Positions 15,150 through 15,497 of a stretch of 15,497 bases of DNA are shown here, piece by piece; position 1 is the first letter of the stretch, and each line of letters starts with the position of its first letter. Under the pieces are notes generated by a model. That model saw nothing but the letters and a program-made list of their open reading frames with translations, was not told where the DNA came from and made no database searches. The translations under genes were made by a program, and so were the position numbers. Origin of the DNA: JBLKSS01 sp047607725 (GTDB taxonomy: Bacteria; Pseudomonadota; Gammaproteobacteria; Enterobacterales; Enterobacteriaceae); the NCBI RefSeq assembly GCF_047607725.1, contig NZ_JBLKSS010000326.1:1-15497 (forward strand). Reading direction: 5' to 3'.

Positions 15150-15497
15150 ATGTTTTATCACCGTATTCCCCATAGTTCTTTGGAAGTCAGCGTGCTCGGC
15201 CTGGGTACCATGACTTTCGGCGAACAAAACAGCGAAGCGCAAGCCCATGACCAGCTTGATCTCGCTCTCGCCAACGGCGTTAACTTAATTGACACCACGG
15301 AAATGTACCCCGTACCGCCCCATCCTGAAACCCAGGGGCTGACGGAGCGCTATATCGGCAGCTGGTTGAAGCGCCGCGGTCAGCGCGAAAAGATTGTTTT
15401 AGCCAGTAAAGTGCTCGGTCCGGCGCGCGGCAACGACGTAGAGGTTGCAGATTCCGACGTATCCGATCATCTGTTCCGGCGACATCCGATCAGTTAT
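15150..15497 (+). pseudogene. tas: Tas aldo/keto reductase, N-terminal fragment probably cut by an insertion sequence
   Basis: NADPH-dependent aldo/keto reductase family protein (about 346 residues in E. coli, where it can complement a tyrosine requirement). ATG at 15150 follows GAGGAA ten bases upstream. Residues 1-97 match Tas closely: YHRIPHSSLEVSVLGLGTMTFGEQNSEA (with breaks), D48 and Y53 of the AKR active site (LIDTTEMYPVPP), and K87 in LASKV. From about codon 98 (near 15443) similarity ends where GIRPDQALDR would be expected; the remaining residues (VADSDVSDHLFRRHPISY) are not Tas-like and coincide with short repeated motifs. The frame happens to stay open to the window edge, so the break is inferred from loss of similarity rather than a stop. 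Confidence 0.7.
15446..15497. mobile_element. Probable insertion-sequence terminus, IS21-like repeat pattern
   Basis: Tas similarity ends here. The sequence from TGCAGATTCC contains two near copies of one motif: TTCCGACGTATCCGATCA at 15452-15469 and TTCCGGCGACATCCGATCA at 15474-15492, starting 22 bases apart. Repeated transposase-binding motifs inside the ends, with a TG terminus, are typical of IS21-family elements. No transposase lies within the window, so the family is a guess. Confidence 0.5.

Noticed and set aside
1..15497. CRISPR arrays, tRNA and rRNA genes, toxin-antitoxin or phage-defence systems
   Set aside because: I looked on both strands and found no regularly spaced repeats, no cloverleaf or rRNA signatures, and no defence-type domains. 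All genes belong to the conserved recC-tas neighbourhood.

Overview
This window comes from an enterobacterial chromosome. It is GC-rich and keeps the order of the E. coli recC-thyA-mutH neighbourhood: ptrA, recC, ppdC, ygdB, ppdB, ppdA, thyA, lgt, ptsP, rppH on the minus strand, then mutH, ygdQ, ygdR, tas on the plus strand. The mix of well-kept genes, freshly broken genes, a likely insertion-sequence end and GC-rich coding sequence fits a Sodalis-type insect symbiont in early genome decay. That placement is inferred from gene content and remembered family sequences; no search was run. Three runs of exactly 100 N (2744-2843, 5918-6017, 7847-7946) are scaffold gaps of unknown true size.

Minus-strand block, in transcription order (right to left): rppH (intact RNA pyrophosphohydrolase); ptsP (nitrogen-PTS enzyme I, clearly dead: three frameshifts, an amber stop and an apparent internal deletion); lgt (prolipoprotein diacylglyceryl transferase, complete except for one in-frame amber at codon 39); thyA (intact); the minor-pilin cluster ppdA (frameshifted), ppdB (two frameshifts), ygdB (open) and ppdC (open, with an odd arginine-rich repeated leader); recC (open on both sides of a gap); and ptrA (open, running off the left edge).

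Plus-strand block: a roughly 685-base gene-free stretch (12495-13179) with two perfect DnaA boxes, degenerate ones, an AT-rich segment and an IHF-like motif. It sits where E. coli has the DnaA-reactivating locus DARS2. It is followed by mutH (mismatch-repair nicking enzyme), ygdQ (TerC-type membrane protein), ygdR (small lipoprotein) and the first third of tas (aldo/keto reductase), which loses similarity near 15443 and runs into repeated motifs that look like an insertion-sequence end.

Functionally the window keeps recombination and repair (RecC, MutH), dTMP synthesis and RNA 5'-end processing, while regulatory PTS and the pilin-like cluster are eroding. The most notable points are the amber codon in the normally essential lgt next to a retained lipoprotein gene, the DARS2-like region, and exact 8-base repeats at the edges of two of the three gaps, which could be target-site duplications of unassembled insertion sequences. 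I found no clearly novel multi-gene system.
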